A DNA stretch of 64,000 nucleotides from Thermanaerosceptrum fracticalcis (GCF_000746025.2 NZ_CP045798.1:2032501-2096500); one strand, 5' to 3'. Shown: positions 1-8,502, counted from the stretch's first letter. The notes: a model not told the origin generated them from the sequence alone. Program-made: numbers and translations.

Positions 1-929
1 AGTCTTTGCAAAAACTCTACCCCGGCCTGGGCATCTCCTCCCATGGGTCCTGCCCCCAAACGGAAAGACAAAAGATTGAGGAGGAGCCGGGGCTTTCTTT
101 CTCCCCCCTCCTGCAGGATCTTTTCCAGACCCCTGATTTCCCTGCCGGTAAAGGAGGTCAGGGCCACCGGCAGCACATTGGCTATCTGGCTTAGTTCCGT
201 CCTGATTTTATGTACTGCAGGTCCTGTCCGGGCCGGATAATTATGGCCGTAATAGAGGAGGGCAATGACAGGTTTCCCCTGTTCATAGCCCCAACGGGCA
301 AAATAAGCACGGGCATCAGGGAAAGTCTCCCTTGTCAAGGGATCCATAATACTTACAGGATCCGCTGTCTGAGGATTACCGGGCCGAGGCAGGTAAGTCA
401 GGGAGCCGTACTCCCGCAACAGCAGCAAAAGAAAGTTTCTAATATTTTCTTCGCCGGCAAAACGCCAGTATTCCAGAAGACGCAAATAATTGCGCAAATC
501 CCTCAAAATACCTATCGGCATCAGGGAGGCGGCCTTTTCCCCTATTTCCATCATTTTTTTCATCTTGGCCAACGAGGCCTCTCCCCCCTCACCGGACATC
601 CTGGACCCATCCAAACGCCCCAGCCGGAGGAGACTGCGGATCCCCGAATTTTCCCCGCCAAAAGGTACGATAAACCCCCGGAAAGCTTGAGCCCGGTTTA
701 AAAGATAAGCCTGGAGTTCACCGGGTGCCCCCATCAGGTCCAAGATCAAAAACCGGGAGGCATCCAGGGCCTGGTTTAACTTCTCCTTCTTGGCGGGCGG
801 AAGTTTCTTCTCACCGTTAAATAGGTGAAGTCGGAAGGCCCCGGGATATTGACTAAGGAGCTTATCCCTGACGATGACCAGGTCCTCCAGGGCTGCATAA
901 GAAACAGTAACAACCGTTATCTCTACCAA
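1..929 (-). CDS. cobN: CobN/BchH-type cobaltochelatase large subunit, N-terminal part (cut by window edge)
   Basis: Large subunit of the ATP-dependent metal chelatase that would insert cobalt into the corrin ring in the cytoplasm, working with the AAA+ and VWA proteins encoded just upstream. The first 309 codons are visible and the gene continues beyond base 1. Family features seen are a YLPRPG segment, an IMDPLTRETFPDA segment and a GGDAQAGVEFLQ segment, all in the order expected of CobN/BchH proteins. The start is TTG at 929, since the frame has a stop two codons upstream and an AGGGGGG ribosome site lies about 7 nt before it. It is the last visible gene of the riboswitch-led B12 operon, 28 bp after the VWA gene. 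An Mg-chelatase (BchH) role is less likely because no chlorophyll genes are seen and the leader is a B12 riboswitch. Confidence 0.85.
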   Translation of the reverse strand, partial: MVEITVVTVSYAALEDLVIVRDKLLSQYPGAFRLHLFNGEKKLPPAKKEKLNQALDASRFLILDLMGAPGELQAYLLNRAQAFRGFIVPFGGENSGIRSLLRLGRLDGSRMSGEGGEASLAKMKKMMEIGEKAASLMPIGILRDLRNYLRLLEYWRFAGEENIRNFLLLLLREYGSLTYLPRPGNPQTADPVSIMDPLTRETFPDARAYFARWGYEQGKPVIALLYYGHNYPARTGPAVHKIRTELSQIANVLPVALTSFTGREIRGLEKILQEGGERKPRLLLNLLSFRLGAGPMGGDAQAGVEFLQR

Positions 930-957
930 AATTTACACCCCCCTGATAATGCTGTAT

Positions 958-2070
958 CTATCTTTCCCGTTCAAATTCGTGTAAAAAACAGGTCACACAA
1001 TGCTTAACAGTCCGGTGACTTACTTCTTCCAACCTTACATAGCGACCGCCCATGACTTCTGCCAACCGGCGGGCTAAACCCAGAGAAAAAGCCCCTTCTT
1101 CCGTGTCCAGGACCAAAGAGATAATTCCTTTTTGTCTATAGATTCCAGCAGCATTTAAGGCTGCTTCCAGGGGGTTTTGCCCTTCTCGGGCCCAGTTGCA
1201 CCGTCCGTCGCTGACTAGGATCAGGATAGGGGTCAGGGCTTTGTTTTTGCGCCGGGCCTGGGTGATAACCTCTAAGCCCTGGAGCAGCCCTTCGGCCAAA
1301 GGAGTTTTCCCTCCTGTAGCCAATTCTGCCAGATATTTTTGGGCCCTTTCCGGACTTGGAGTCGGAGGCAGCAAAACCCGGGAACGATCCTGGCGAAAAG
1401 CCACAAGGGCTACCTGCTGCCTTTTGCGGTAAGCCTCCTTAAGGAGGGAGAGGAGGGCTCCCTTTACTGCCCCCATCCTGGCCCTGGCCCCCATGGACCC
1501 GCTGGCATCAACCACAAAAACCAGCAAATGCTGGGGAGGATTTTCTCTGATTTTTTCCCGAAAGTCCCGGGGCTCTATCTTTAAGAACCCCCCTTCCTTT
1601 TTGCGCCAAGGCTGACACAAGGCCGCCGCCCTTAAGGTGGCATCAAGGGCCACATCCCCTGCGTTTAATTCCTTTCCCCGGGGATAAGTCCAGCCGGCGT
1701 ACCGTCCTCTCTTCTTTCTGCACTCCCTGGTTCCTCGCCAGTCTCCTCTCCCCTTTCCTCCTGCCCCTGCCAGGCCGGGGGGAAGAATACCGTCTGAAAG
1801 AACTATTTCTTCAGGGTTATCTTTTCGCTCTTCAGCCTGACCCATGCCCTTACGCCAGTGGTTACCAGGGGGTAACCCCTTTTTTTCTTCCCTTCTATCT
1901 TCCTTTTCCGGAGGTGCTCCCGCCCCAGGCGGAAGAGGTTTCCCCTGAGCCTCCCCGGGCTGCCGGCTTTGACGGTGGGGCAGAGCATAGGCGGCGGCTT
2001 TCTTCACATCCTGGACCGTTACCGCCTTTCTTCCGTCCCAAGCAGCCAAAGCTCTGGCACACTCCACCAT
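958..2070 (-). CDS. chlD: ChlD-type chelatase subunit, linker and VWA half (second frame of chlD)
   Basis: C-terminal portion of a ChlD/CobT-like subunit. Seen: the last helices of an AAA+ module (the [14 protein letters not shown] stretch), a proline- and charge-rich linker at about residues 40-130, and a VWA domain with the MIDAS motif DASGSMG at 188-194. MIDAS Mg2+ normally contacts the chelatase partner. The first residues continue the AAA+ fold of the overlapping upstream frame (2019-2810), so this is not an independent gene: together they make one protein of about 617 residues, a normal ChlD length. Joining needs a -1 shift at the G5 run 2079-2083. Internal initiation at ATG 2070 is possible but would start inside a folded domain. 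Confidence 0.85.
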   Translation of the reverse strand: MVECARALAAWDGRKAVTVQDVKKAAAYALPHRQSRQPGEAQGKPLPPGAGAPPEKEDRREEKKGLPPGNHWRKGMGQAEERKDNPEEIVLSDGILPPGLAGAGGKGRGDWRGTRECRKKRGRYAGWTYPRGKELNAGDVALDATLRAAALCQPWRKKEGGFLKIEPRDFREKIRENPPQHLLVFVVDASGSMGARARMGAVKGALLSLLKEAYRKRQQVALVAFRQDRSRVLLPPTPSPERAQKYLAELATGGKTPLAEGLLQGLEVITQARRKNKALTPILILVSDGRCNWAREGQNPLEAALNAAGIYRQKGIISLVLDTEEGAFSLGLARRLAEVMGGRYVRLEEVSHRTVKHCVTCFLHEFERER

Positions 2071-2810
2071 GACCAGCTCCCCCGGTGACCTTTACTCCCC
2101 GCTGCCTGGGCCAGTTCTGCCGCTAAACCCAGGATCTCTTCTCCGGTCTTTACTTCCGGCAGGATCCTGCGGGCTGATTTTAATTTGCGGGCAAGCTCCG
2201 CCCCTTCCTCCTGCCACAAGGCCAGAAAACCTGCAGGGTTTTCTTCAAAGACCAGCCTTCTCTTGACTATTTCTTTGCGCAATTCCTCATCTTTTATGCC
2301 CTTCACTTCTACATATAAACCAAAGCGATCCAAAAGCTGGGGGGAAAGCTCCCCTTCCTCGGGATTCATAGTGCCCACCAGCACAAAACGAGACTGATGA
2401 CAAAGGGAAATCCCTTCCCTTTCCACCCTGTTGACTCCGGTGGCTGCCGCATCCAGTATTTTTTTTACAAGGAACGGGGGCAAAAGATTTATTTCATCTA
2501 TGTAAAGCACATGGCCGTGGGCCTGGGCTAAGATACCGGGCTGCAGCACCTTTTCTCCTCTTTGCAACATTTTTTCTAAATCTATCCCCCCTACCAAGCG
2601 GTCTTCCGTGGTATTAAGGGGGACTTCCACTATTTTCAAGGAGTCATCCAAAGTTACCAGAGAACGAACCAGGGAAGATTTGGCCGTCCCTTTGGCCCCG
2701 GAAAGGAGCACCCCCTGAACCCGGGGATTAATCAGACTCAGAAGCAGGGCTTCCTTGGCCTCCTCCTGTCCTACGACGGCCCCGAAGGGATATAGTTGTT
2801 TTCTGCTCAT
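2019..2810 (-). CDS. chlD: ChlI/ChlD-type AAA+ half (first frame of chlD)
   Basis: AAA+ ATPase module of the chelatase motor. Walker A GAKGTAKS is at residues 38-45, Walker B with LYIDEINLL follows near residue 105, and the sensor-type [19 protein letters not shown] stretch is conserved. The start ATG overlaps the stop of chlI (ATGA). Unlike chlI next door, it lacks the four-cysteine insert. Homology to ChlD ends at about residue 242 and the frame then runs 21 unrelated codons to a stop, whereas the expected continuation lies in the -1 frame. Ribosomes staying in frame would make a stand-alone 263-residue AAA+ subunit; ribosomes slipping -1 would make full ChlD. Whether this is programmed, a mutation or a sequencing indel cannot be settled here. 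Confidence 0.85.
   Translation of the reverse strand: MSRKQLYPFGAVVGQEEAKEALLLSLINPRVQGVLLSGAKGTAKSSLVRSLVTLDDSLKIVEVPLNTTEDRLVGGIDLEKMLQRGEKVLQPGILAQAHGHVLYIDEINLLPPFLVKKILDAAATGVNRVEREGISLCHQSRFVLVGTMNPEEGELSPQLLDRFGLYVEVKGIKDEELRKEIVKRRLVFEENPAGFLALWQEEGAELARKLKSARRILPEVKTGEEILGLAAELAQAAGSKGHRGSWSWWSVPELWLLGTEERR
2050..2100 (-). other. Candidate -1 ribosomal frameshift signal in chlD
   Basis: On the minus strand the 0-frame codons CGG GGG (2084-2079) sit in a G5 run; slipping back one base on GGG yields GAG CTG GTC ATG, restoring ChlD homology exactly. A Shine-Dalgarno-like GGGGAG (2100-2095) lies 13 nt upstream of the GGG codon. Downstream, AGCTGG can pair with CCAGAGCT with a two-base bulge and a 15-nt loop. 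Programmed frameshifting has been reported for chlD-type cobaltochelatase genes; its operation here is inference. Confidence 0.5.
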
Positions 2811-3841
2811 TTTTTCTCCCCGTCAAAGATGATTTTTTTAACGGCTTCTTCATCCAGGATCCCCGACTGAAAAGGCAGGCGTTTCATACGGTGGGGCAGA
2901 GCCAGAAGGGCGCTTTCCCACAATTCGTCTTCCCCTACTTCCTGCTGTCCTTTATAAGCAGCCAGAGTTTTAGCCGTCTTGATCATGGTCAGATCGGCCC
3001 GATGACCGTCAACTTCCAGCACCAAGGAAAGGCGGGCTGTTTTTTCATAAATTCTTTCGGGCACCACAACTGCAGACAGCAAGGACCTGGCTTCTGTAAT
3101 GCGCCGGAGCAGCTTTTCCTCCTCTGCCTGGTAGCGGGCCGCAAACCCCGCGGGGTCTTCTTCAAAGGCCATTCTCCTTTTGATGACCTCCATGCGCATA
3201 AGAATTCCCTGTTCCCCTTTTACTTCCACCGAAAGGCCGAAGCGGTCCAACAACTGGGGCCTGAGTTCCCCTTCCTCGGGGTTCATAGTGCCCACCAGCA
3301 CAAAGCGGGCAGGATGACTAAAAGAAATGCCTTCCCTTTCCACAGTATTCACACCCATGGCGGCGGCATCCAGCAGCAGATCCACCAAGTGGTCATCCAG
3401 GAGATTCACTTCATCCACGTAAAGAATGTTGCGGTGGGCCCAGGCCAAGATTCCCGGCTCAAACCGTTTTTCCCCCGCTTTAATGGCATGCTCCAGGTCA
3501 ATGGTCCCCGCTACCCGGTCCTCGGTAGCATTTATCGGCAGCTCTATAACCCTCATTTTTTCTCTGATGACGGAAAATTGTCCATCTTCCTTCTTTTTCT
3601 TACAGTCAGGACAAAGGGAACTCTCCTCCCAAGGATTGCAGTTAAAGGGACAGCCCGCTACTTTTTCCAAAGGAGGCAAAAGGCTGGCCAAAGCCCTTAC
3701 CGCCGTGGATTTAGCCGTTCCCTTCTCTCCTCTGATCAATACCCCGCCTAAAGCAGGATTCACCACATTCAGTATCAGGGCTTTTTTCATCCTTTCCTGA
3801 CCTACCAGGGCAGAAAAGGGATAATAGGATGTTATTTCCAT
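2807..3841 (-). CDS. chlI: ChlI-type AAA+ chelatase subunit
   Basis: AAA+ ATPase of 344 residues, expected to form a hexamer with ChlD and drive metal insertion by CobN. Walker A GEKGTAKS lies at 38-45, Walker B YVDEVNLL at about 141-148, and the [13 protein letters not shown] stretch precedes it. A four-cysteine insert (C64, C68, C77, C80) follows the first helix, as often seen in the ChlI-like proteins that accompany CobN in bacteria without chlorophyll. The ATG overlaps the end of the upstream ABC ATPase gene and its own stop overlaps the chlD start, so the genes are tightly coupled. With a separate chlI present, the AAA+ half of chlD would be a paralogue rather than the sole small subunit. 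Confidence 0.9.
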   Translation of the reverse strand: MEITSYYPFSALVGQERMKKALILNVVNPALGGVLIRGEKGTAKSTAVRALASLLPPLEKVAGCPFNCNPWEESSLCPDCKKKKEDGQFSVIREKMRVIELPINATEDRVAGTIDLEHAIKAGEKRFEPGILAWAHRNILYVDEVNLLDDHLVDLLLDAAAMGVNTVEREGISFSHPARFVLVGTMNPEEGELRPQLLDRFGLSVEVKGEQGILMRMEVIKRRMAFEEDPAGFAARYQAEEEKLLRRITEARSLLSAVVVPERIYEKTARLSLVLEVDGHRADLTMIKTAKTLAAYKGQQEVGEDELWESALLALPHRMKRLPFQSGILDEEAVKKIIFDGEKK

Positions 3842-4308
3842 AGATATAAACCGCCTTTCTTTTTCCTTTTATTCAACCCTGCGGCATAGCAGGACAGCAC
3901 TGCCATAAAGCAAGAAGGCTCCAACTTCACTCTGCGCAGCTTTCCTTCTCTGCCTTCCTTTTCCAGGTAAGCCCTGGCCTTTTCATGGCTGGGGAAATAA
4001 TGGACTTCCATTCCTTCCCGTCCTTTTATTTCTACGGCAAATTGCCCCAGGTTTTTAGCCAGTTCTCCGGGTCTCCCCTCCCTGACTACTTGTCCCTGGT
4101 ACATAAAAACAATGCGCTGGCAAAGGATTTCGGCCTCTTCCAGATAATGAGTGGTCAAAAGCATGGTCATGCCCTGCCTGTTCAACTCTAAAAGAAGCTG
4201 CCATATTTCTTGCCTTATTTCCGGGTCCAGACCTGCCGTGGGTTCGTCAAGGACCAACAGTTCCGGCTGGTGCATGAGGGCCCTGGCCAGAAGCAGCCTC
4301 CTTTTCAT
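3832..4308 (-). pseudogene. ABC-2 type transporter ATP-binding protein, C-terminal part after a frameshift
   Basis: Second half of an ABC exporter-type ATPase. It begins in the signature region (FSGGMKRRLLLARAL is readable in this frame from about 4325) and carries Walker B LLVLDEPTAGLDPE and the switch histidine in LLTTHYLEEAE. It completes the protein begun at 4720; the two frames join near 4330-4345. The whole gene would be about 295 residues, normal for this family. The tail ends in a lysine-rich stretch and overlaps the chlI start. No membrane partner for this ATPase is encoded next to it. The break could be a real mutation or an assembly indel. Confidence 0.75.
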
Positions 4309-4720
4309 GCCTCCGGAAAAATTTTCTACTTGCCGGTTTGAAATTTTCCAATCCCGTAAATGCCAGTACTTCTCGGATTTTACGGTCCCTTTCCTCTCCC
4401 GGGATATGAAAAAGGCGGCCGTGAAACTCCAGGTTTTCCCAGGCTGTTAATTCACCTTCCAGGTTATTATGTTGAGGGATAAGTCCTATTTTGCTCTTAA
4501 TGCTGTAAAGATCCCGGGAAAAAATCTGGCCAAAGAGCCTGATTTCACCCCCTGTGGGCTTGAGCAAGCCGCATACCATCCGGATTAGCGTGGTTTTCCC
4601 TGCCCCGTTAGGACCCAAAAGCCCCAAAAAATCCCCCGCTTCTACCTTCAGCTTTACGGCATCCACTGCAGTAAAGTTGCCAAATTTTTTTGTGCAGTTA
4701 ATTATTTCTAGCACAGGCAT
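4247..4720 (-). pseudogene. ABC-2 type transporter ATP-binding protein, N-terminal part before a frameshift
   Basis: First half of an ABC ATPase, with Walker A GPNGAGKTT near residue 37 and a Q-loop in IGLIPQHNNLE. Similarity continues to the TGLENF stretch; after that the frame reads unrelated residues to a stop. The signature motif SGGMKRR is instead found in another frame of the same bases, so roughly the last 30 codons here are out of frame. The first ATG follows the BtuD-like gene by 13 bp, placing it in the cobalamin-riboswitch operon. Proteins of this type (CcmA/NatA-like) export drugs, lipids or metals; the substrate cannot be read from sequence. Confidence 0.75.
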
Positions 4721-4733
4721 GTTTTCAGCTCCC

Positions 4734-5516
4734 TTATCTGGCCAGTCCTTTAATAAAAATGCGGGGCAGTCCTTGTTGATCCCAGCATACCTCCACTTCC
4801 ACCCCGTAAAGGCGCCGCAAATTCTCCGGGTTAATAACCTCCCGGGGGGAACCCATAGCCATAATCTTCCCCTGTTCCATCAACACAACCTTCTCCGCAT
4901 AGCGGGCGGCCTGAGCCACATCATGAAGGACGGCGACAACAGTAAGTCCTTCTTCCTTGTTCAGTTCCCGCACTAATTCCAACAATTCCAGCTGGTGGGC
5001 AATATCCAGGTATGTGGTAGGTTCATCCAGAAGAATTATTTCAGGTTTTTGGGCCAAAGCCATAGCCAGAAAAACCCGCTGTCTTTCCCCTCCTGAAAGT
5101 TCTCCCATCCTGCGCAGAGCAAATTGCTGGACCTTTGTCCTGGCCATGGCCCAGGCAATAATCTTCAGGTCTTCCTGGGTATTGCCCCGCCACCATTTCT
5201 GGTGGGGGTAGCGCCCGTAACTCACCATATCCTTGACCAAAATATCGGGAGGGGCCACGGCCCCCTGGACCAGAATAGCCAGGCGTCTGGCTAAAGCTTT
5301 AGTATCCATGCTGGTGATTTTTTCCTTGCGGTAAAAGACACTGCCCCCATCAGGCTTCAGGTTGCGGGAAAGAAGCTTCAAAAGGGTTGACTTGCCGGAG
5401 CCGTTGGGACCCAAAACAGCCATAAAATCCCCTTCATTAATCTCTAAAGACATTTTTTTTAGAACTTCCTTTTTTTTATAAGCAAATTTCACCCCATCAA
5501 CATTTAAAAGGGCCAT
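4734..5516 (-). CDS. btuD: Iron-siderophore/cobalamin-type ABC importer ATPase (BtuD-like)
   Basis: Cytoplasmic ATPase of 260 residues powering uptake through the adjacent permease. Walker A GPNGSGKS is at 36-43, signature LSGGE at 140-144 and Walker B LLDEPT at 162-167, with the VLHD switch histidine after it. This is the BtuD/FecE/FhuC family. Because the operon is led by a cobalamin riboswitch and also holds chelatase genes, corrinoid (or cobalt-corrinoid precursor) import is the best guess; heme or siderophore is the alternative. The start overlaps the permease stop (TGATG), implying translational coupling. No substrate-binding protein (BtuF) is found in the operon. Confidence 0.88.
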   Translation of the reverse strand: MALLNVDGVKFAYKKKEVLKKMSLEINEGDFMAVLGPNGSGKSTLLKLLSRNLKPDGGSVFYRKEKITSMDTKALARRLAILVQGAVAPPDILVKDMVSYGRYPHQKWWRGNTQEDLKIIAWAMARTKVQQFALRRMGELSGGERQRVFLAMALAQKPEIILLDEPTTYLDIAHQLELLELVRELNKEEGLTVVAVLHDVAQAARYAEKVVLMEQGKIMAMGSPREVINPENLRRLYGVEVEVCWDQQGLPRIFIKGLAR

Positions 5517-6535
5517 CAGCTTTCCCTCCTTAAGAGATAGAGAAAAAAGGGCGCCCCCAGAAAAGCCATAATGATGCCCACGGGCAGTTCTACAGGAGCA
5601 AAGGCCAGCCTAGCCACCGTATCGCTGATGGTGACCACCCCTGTTCCCAAAAGGGCCGCTGCCGGCAGAAGAAACTTATGGTCCCCGCCGATCAAAAGCC
5701 TGGCTGCATGGGGCACAATCAAGCCGACAAAACCTAAAAGCCCCACCACACTGACAGCACTGGCCGCAAGCAGAGCCGCCACTGCTGTTAATCCGATCCG
5801 GACAGCTTCTACTTTCAGACCCAGGCCCCGGGCAATTTCATCCCCCAGGCGCAGAATATTCAATTTTTGTGCACCGTAAAAAGCGATTAAAACCCCTAGC
5901 AGGGTATAAGGTAAAATAACCTTGAAGTGGGGCCAGCTGCGGGCGGAAAGACCGCCAGCCATCCACATCAGGGCCCCATGGACCCGGTCGCTGTAAAAAA
6001 TCATCAGGGCGGAAATAAAGGAACCCAAAAAAGCAGAAACCGCCACCCCGGCCAGGATCACCCGCATAGGCTGAATATCCCCGCCCTTCCAGGCCAGAAT
6101 GTAAATCAGACACGCTGCCCCCATGGCCCCCAAAAAAGCCACAGGCACCAGCAAGTGAGTATTGTGGGGAAAAACAATGAGGATAATAATGCCGGCTAAA
6201 CCTGCCCCTGAAGAAATACCGATGATACCAGGATCAGCCAGGGGATTGCGCATCACACACTGGAGGATAGTGCCAGCCAGGGAGAGATTAATGCCCACCA
6301 GGGCTCCCACCAGGGTGCGGGGCAGACGAATATTGCGCATCACATGGGCCCAGGGTTCCTGGCTTTCCTCGGTAAAACTTTGCCAGATCTGCCCCAGGCT
6401 TATTTCCATAGCCCCTTTACTTAAACTGAAAAGAATACCCCCTACAGCCATCAAGAAAAACACAACCAAAATAAAAAACCGCCATACCCTTAAATCCTTT
6501 AACTGTCTAAACAGCTTTTGCCCACCAACTAACAT
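5516..6535 (-). CDS. btuC: FecCD/BtuC-type ABC importer permease
   Basis: Inner-membrane permease of 339 residues with about ten hydrophobic segments, the FecCD family pattern. Typical stretches are PRTLVGALVGINLSLAGTILQ, GISSGAGLAG, the GFVGLIVPHAARL coupling region and a C-terminal PVGIIMAFLGAPFFLYLL. It is the first gene after the long riboswitch leader. The ATG at 6535 has only a weak ribosome site (AGGA about 10 nt upstream), and a start slightly inside the protein cannot be excluded. The substrate is inferred from the B12 riboswitch, not from the protein itself. Confidence 0.88.
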   Translation of the reverse strand: MLVGGQKLFRQLKDLRVWRFFILVVFFLMAVGGILFSLSKGAMEISLGQIWQSFTEESQEPWAHVMRNIRLPRTLVGALVGINLSLAGTILQCVMRNPLADPGIIGISSGAGLAGIIILIVFPHNTHLLVPVAFLGAMGAACLIYILAWKGGDIQPMRVILAGVAVSAFLGSFISALMIFYSDRVHGALMWMAGGLSARSWPHFKVILPYTLLGVLIAFYGAQKLNILRLGDEIARGLGLKVEAVRIGLTAVAALLAASAVSVVGLLGFVGLIVPHAARLLIGGDHKFLLPAAALLGTGVVTISDTVARLAFAPVELPVGIIMAFLGAPFFLYLLRRES

Positions 6536-6820
6536 GGACCTAATTCCTGCCCTTCTAACTGGATTTCGCTCCCCTAAAAAAAGGGCCTCAATAATCTAAA
6601 AAATATATTGAGGCTGAACTAAAGAAAATTAGTGGAGGGTGTATCAAGAGGGGGCTTTCCTACGGCTATGCCAAGGCCGGGGGGGCTGCACTTCCCTAAA
6701 AGCCTTGACAGATGGCCCAAGGTCCACCCCTATCAAAAAGAGACAAGCTCTTTTTTGTAAAAAAGAATGCCCTTTGACGGGCACCAGAGAGTAGAATGTT
6801 TGACCGGAAAACAAAAATTA
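6536..6820 (-). other. Long untranslated leader between riboswitch terminator and btuC
   Basis: About 285 bases without a convincing gene. On the minus strand there are further hairpins: an AAAAGAG/CTCTTTT stem around 6735-6760, TGCCC/GGGCA around 6768-6785, and CCTCAATA/TATTGAGG around 6585-6613. Reading frames are short and interrupted. This is where a BtuF gene would often sit; no recognisable fragment of one was seen. Confidence 0.4.
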
Positions 6821-6847
6821 AAGCCTCTTAGCAACGCTAAGAGGCTT
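6821..6847 (-). terminator. Intrinsic terminator of the cobalamin riboswitch
   Basis: A perfect 12-bp stem (AAGCCTCTTAGC paired with GCTAAGAGGCTT, 3-nt loop), followed on the minus strand by a T-rich run. Its place 65 nt downstream of the aptamer fits a transcription-termination expression platform. Confidence 0.85.
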
Positions 6848-6910
6848 CCCCATCAATAAGCAACAGCAAACATGCAGGCTGACATTCTTCCCCTGTCCCC
6901 CACAAACTAC

Positions 6911-7067
6911 GTTTAAGGCAGGTCTCCTGACTTGCGGTTCATCCTCCTTACTGCCTTCCCGGGTATGACCAGTGGCATAAAAGTAAATCGTCACCGCTTA
7001 CAGTGGTGGGTCCGTGCCGGATTCACACCGGCTTCCCTATTCTCCCTTGCTACAGGGCACCTTAAAC
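6911..7067 (-). promoter_or_regulatory. Cobalamin (B12) riboswitch
   Basis: Read on the minus strand, it shows the family landmarks in order: a GTTTAAGG P1 strand, AAGGGAGAATAGGGAAGCC, the CCGGTG...CCGGCACGGACCC stem, CCACTGTAA, ATGCCACTG, GGGAAGGC, and the B12-box sequence GCAAGTCAGGAGACCTGCC. P1 is closed by GTTTAAGG at 6911-6918 and CCTTAAAC at 7060-7067. It should turn down the btuCD/ABC/chlID/cobN operon when adenosylcobalamin is plentiful. Confidence 0.96.
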
Positions 7068-7103
7068 TGACCATATTCAATTTATTAAGCTAATTACAAG
7101 CTA

Positions 7104-7132
7104 ATTATATCTCCCTTTTTTCCATTTGTCAA
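7104..7132 (-). promoter_or_regulatory. Consensus sigma-A promoter of the B12 operon
   Basis: TTGACA (7132-7127) and TATAAT (7109-7104) on the minus strand, separated by exactly 17 bp; both boxes are perfect. The start would fall about 30 nt before the riboswitch P1. Confidence 0.88.
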
Positions 7133-7196
7133 AACAGATTAATCATTATGCACAAAAACAGGAAACTGGGAAACAACCCTCCCCGCTTTTCTCTCC

Positions 7197-7272
7197 TGGT
7201 GACCCGCCCGGGACTCGAACCCGGTACCCACTGATTAAGAGTCAGTAGCTCTACCAATTAAGCTAGCGAGTC
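7197..7272 (-). tRNA. tRNA-Lys (anticodon CTT)
   Basis: Cloverleaf on the minus strand. The acceptor GACTCGC pairs with GCGGGTC, with discriminator A and encoded CCA at 7199-7197. The D-arm is TAGCTTAATTGGTAGAGC, the anticodon loop CTCTTAA between ACTGA/TCAGT, and the T-arm carries GGTTCGAGTCC. The CTT anticodon reads AAG. It stands alone between the riboswitch promoter region and the helicase gene. Confidence 0.95.
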
Positions 7273-7487
7273 ATGGCTAGGGCGAAAGGATTTGACACCC
7301 CAATTTATTATTTAATTTAATCATAGCATGTGCTTTGTAAAATAAATTACCCATGACAAAAAGTTATCATCATCTAAACAGCAATAACTCCTTATTTTTT
7401 TGCATGAAAATTTCCTTGTTTCGTTATACTACGAGTTAATCTAAAATATGCTAAAATGAAAGTTGCGACAATCTAAAAAAAGTTCAG

Positions 7488-8012
7488 GTGATGGTCCTTC
7501 CTATGCTCACCGATGCGCAAATCAAAGAAGTAACTGTTTTGGAAACAACCTACAGCAAAGGTCTCAAATATTACCAGGACGGCAGCGTGTTGTCCCTTCA
7601 TTACGACCGCAAGAACAACAGCTTTTTAGCCGTAGTGCGAGGCACCTATAAATATTATGTGAATGTAACGTTCAACAGCAGAAACCAGCTGGACGACTAT
7701 GCCTGCCAGTGTGAGGCCTTCTTCAGCTACGATGGGGCCTGCAAACATATCGTGGCCGTCATGAAAGCCATTCAGGCCGACTGGCATAAATATTTCGGTA
7801 CTTTCCAGCCATATGAAACCAAAGGGCCCCAGACAGCGCCAAAACTTCCCCAGGGTGTCCAATCTTTCCTGGATTTTTTCAGCAATAGAACATCTTCTTC
7901 CCTTGAGGAGCAAAACACCGTAACGGCCATCCTGAAACCGGAATTTAATTTTTTTTTTGTACCAGGACGGTTCCAAAGTGAGCTGGCTGGAATTTACCGT
8001 CGGCAGCGGTAA
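7488..8012 (+). pseudogene. SNF2-family helicase, N-terminal SWIM zinc-finger part (frameshifted)
   Basis: Start of a large SWIM/SNF2 protein. The SWIM finger is clear: C72-x-C74 and C84-x-H86. These proteins bind nucleic acid through SWIM and translocate on DNA with a C-terminal Swi2/Snf2 motor. The frame leaves homology at a run of ten T (7949-7958); nine T would continue smoothly into the next fragment (FFLYQDGSK). The ATG at 7488 has AGGTG close upstream. The last 20 or so codons are out-of-frame. A homopolymer error or slip is the simplest explanation. Confidence 0.75.
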
Positions 8013-8502
8013 AATGTACACCGTAAAAGACTTGAAAAAATTCCTGGGAACTTTAGCCAAATCGGAAGAATTTACTTTCGGAAAAAACTTCAGCCTAAAA
8101 CCTGGTGAGACAAAATTTGATCCTAAATCTGCCGCTCTGCTCCAATTCATCCAAACCATCGAAAGGGACGAAAAGCAACTTCTCAGTGGTCCGGGAACAA
8201 CCCTTACGCCTATTACCTCAGCCAGTCTCTTTCCATTGACGGAAGAAAGCTGAGACTAAATAATACCAACTTGCTTAAATTCTTCGACCTGATGGGTGAA
8301 GACTCCTTCGTTATCAATATCAACAAAACCCTTGCCGATGTAACCAGAATCGTTAGTACCTTCCCTGGAGAAAATCGGTTCCGTCAGCCTGGCTCCCTCC
8401 TTAAAGGAGAAATTCTACAGGGCACCCCTGACTAAACACGTTTACCTTGACCGGGCCGGCAGCGGCATCAGTGCCCGGGTAGAATTCAAATATGGGCAGG
8501 CA
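7957..8502 (+). pseudogene. SNF2-family helicase, middle part broken by two more frameshifts
   Basis: Continuation of the same protein in three successive frames: YQDGSKVSWLEFTVGSGKMY up to about 8195; NPYAYYLSQSLSIDGRKLRL from about 8200 to 8350; then VPSLEKIGSVSLAP onward from about 8355, which stays open into the helicase part at 8503. The third piece has the YLD and F-YG-aVVNP pattern of the bacterial SNF2-associated domain. The three changes lie within 400 bp, so either the gene is inactivated or this stretch is poorly sequenced. Confidence 0.65.

Noticed and set aside
210-701. Plus-strand open frame of 163 codons at the left edge
   Set aside because: It is antisense to cobN, whose minus-strand translation shows clear family motifs and a proper start; the plus-strand product resembles nothing.
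2891-3751. Plus-strand 286-codon open frame
   Set aside because: Shadow of chlI; no ribosome site and low-complexity His/Gln/Phe-rich product.
4310-4350. Programmed frameshift in the ABC ATPase
   Set aside because: No slippery heptamer, no upstream ribosome-like element and no strong downstream structure; an indel or mutation is simpler.
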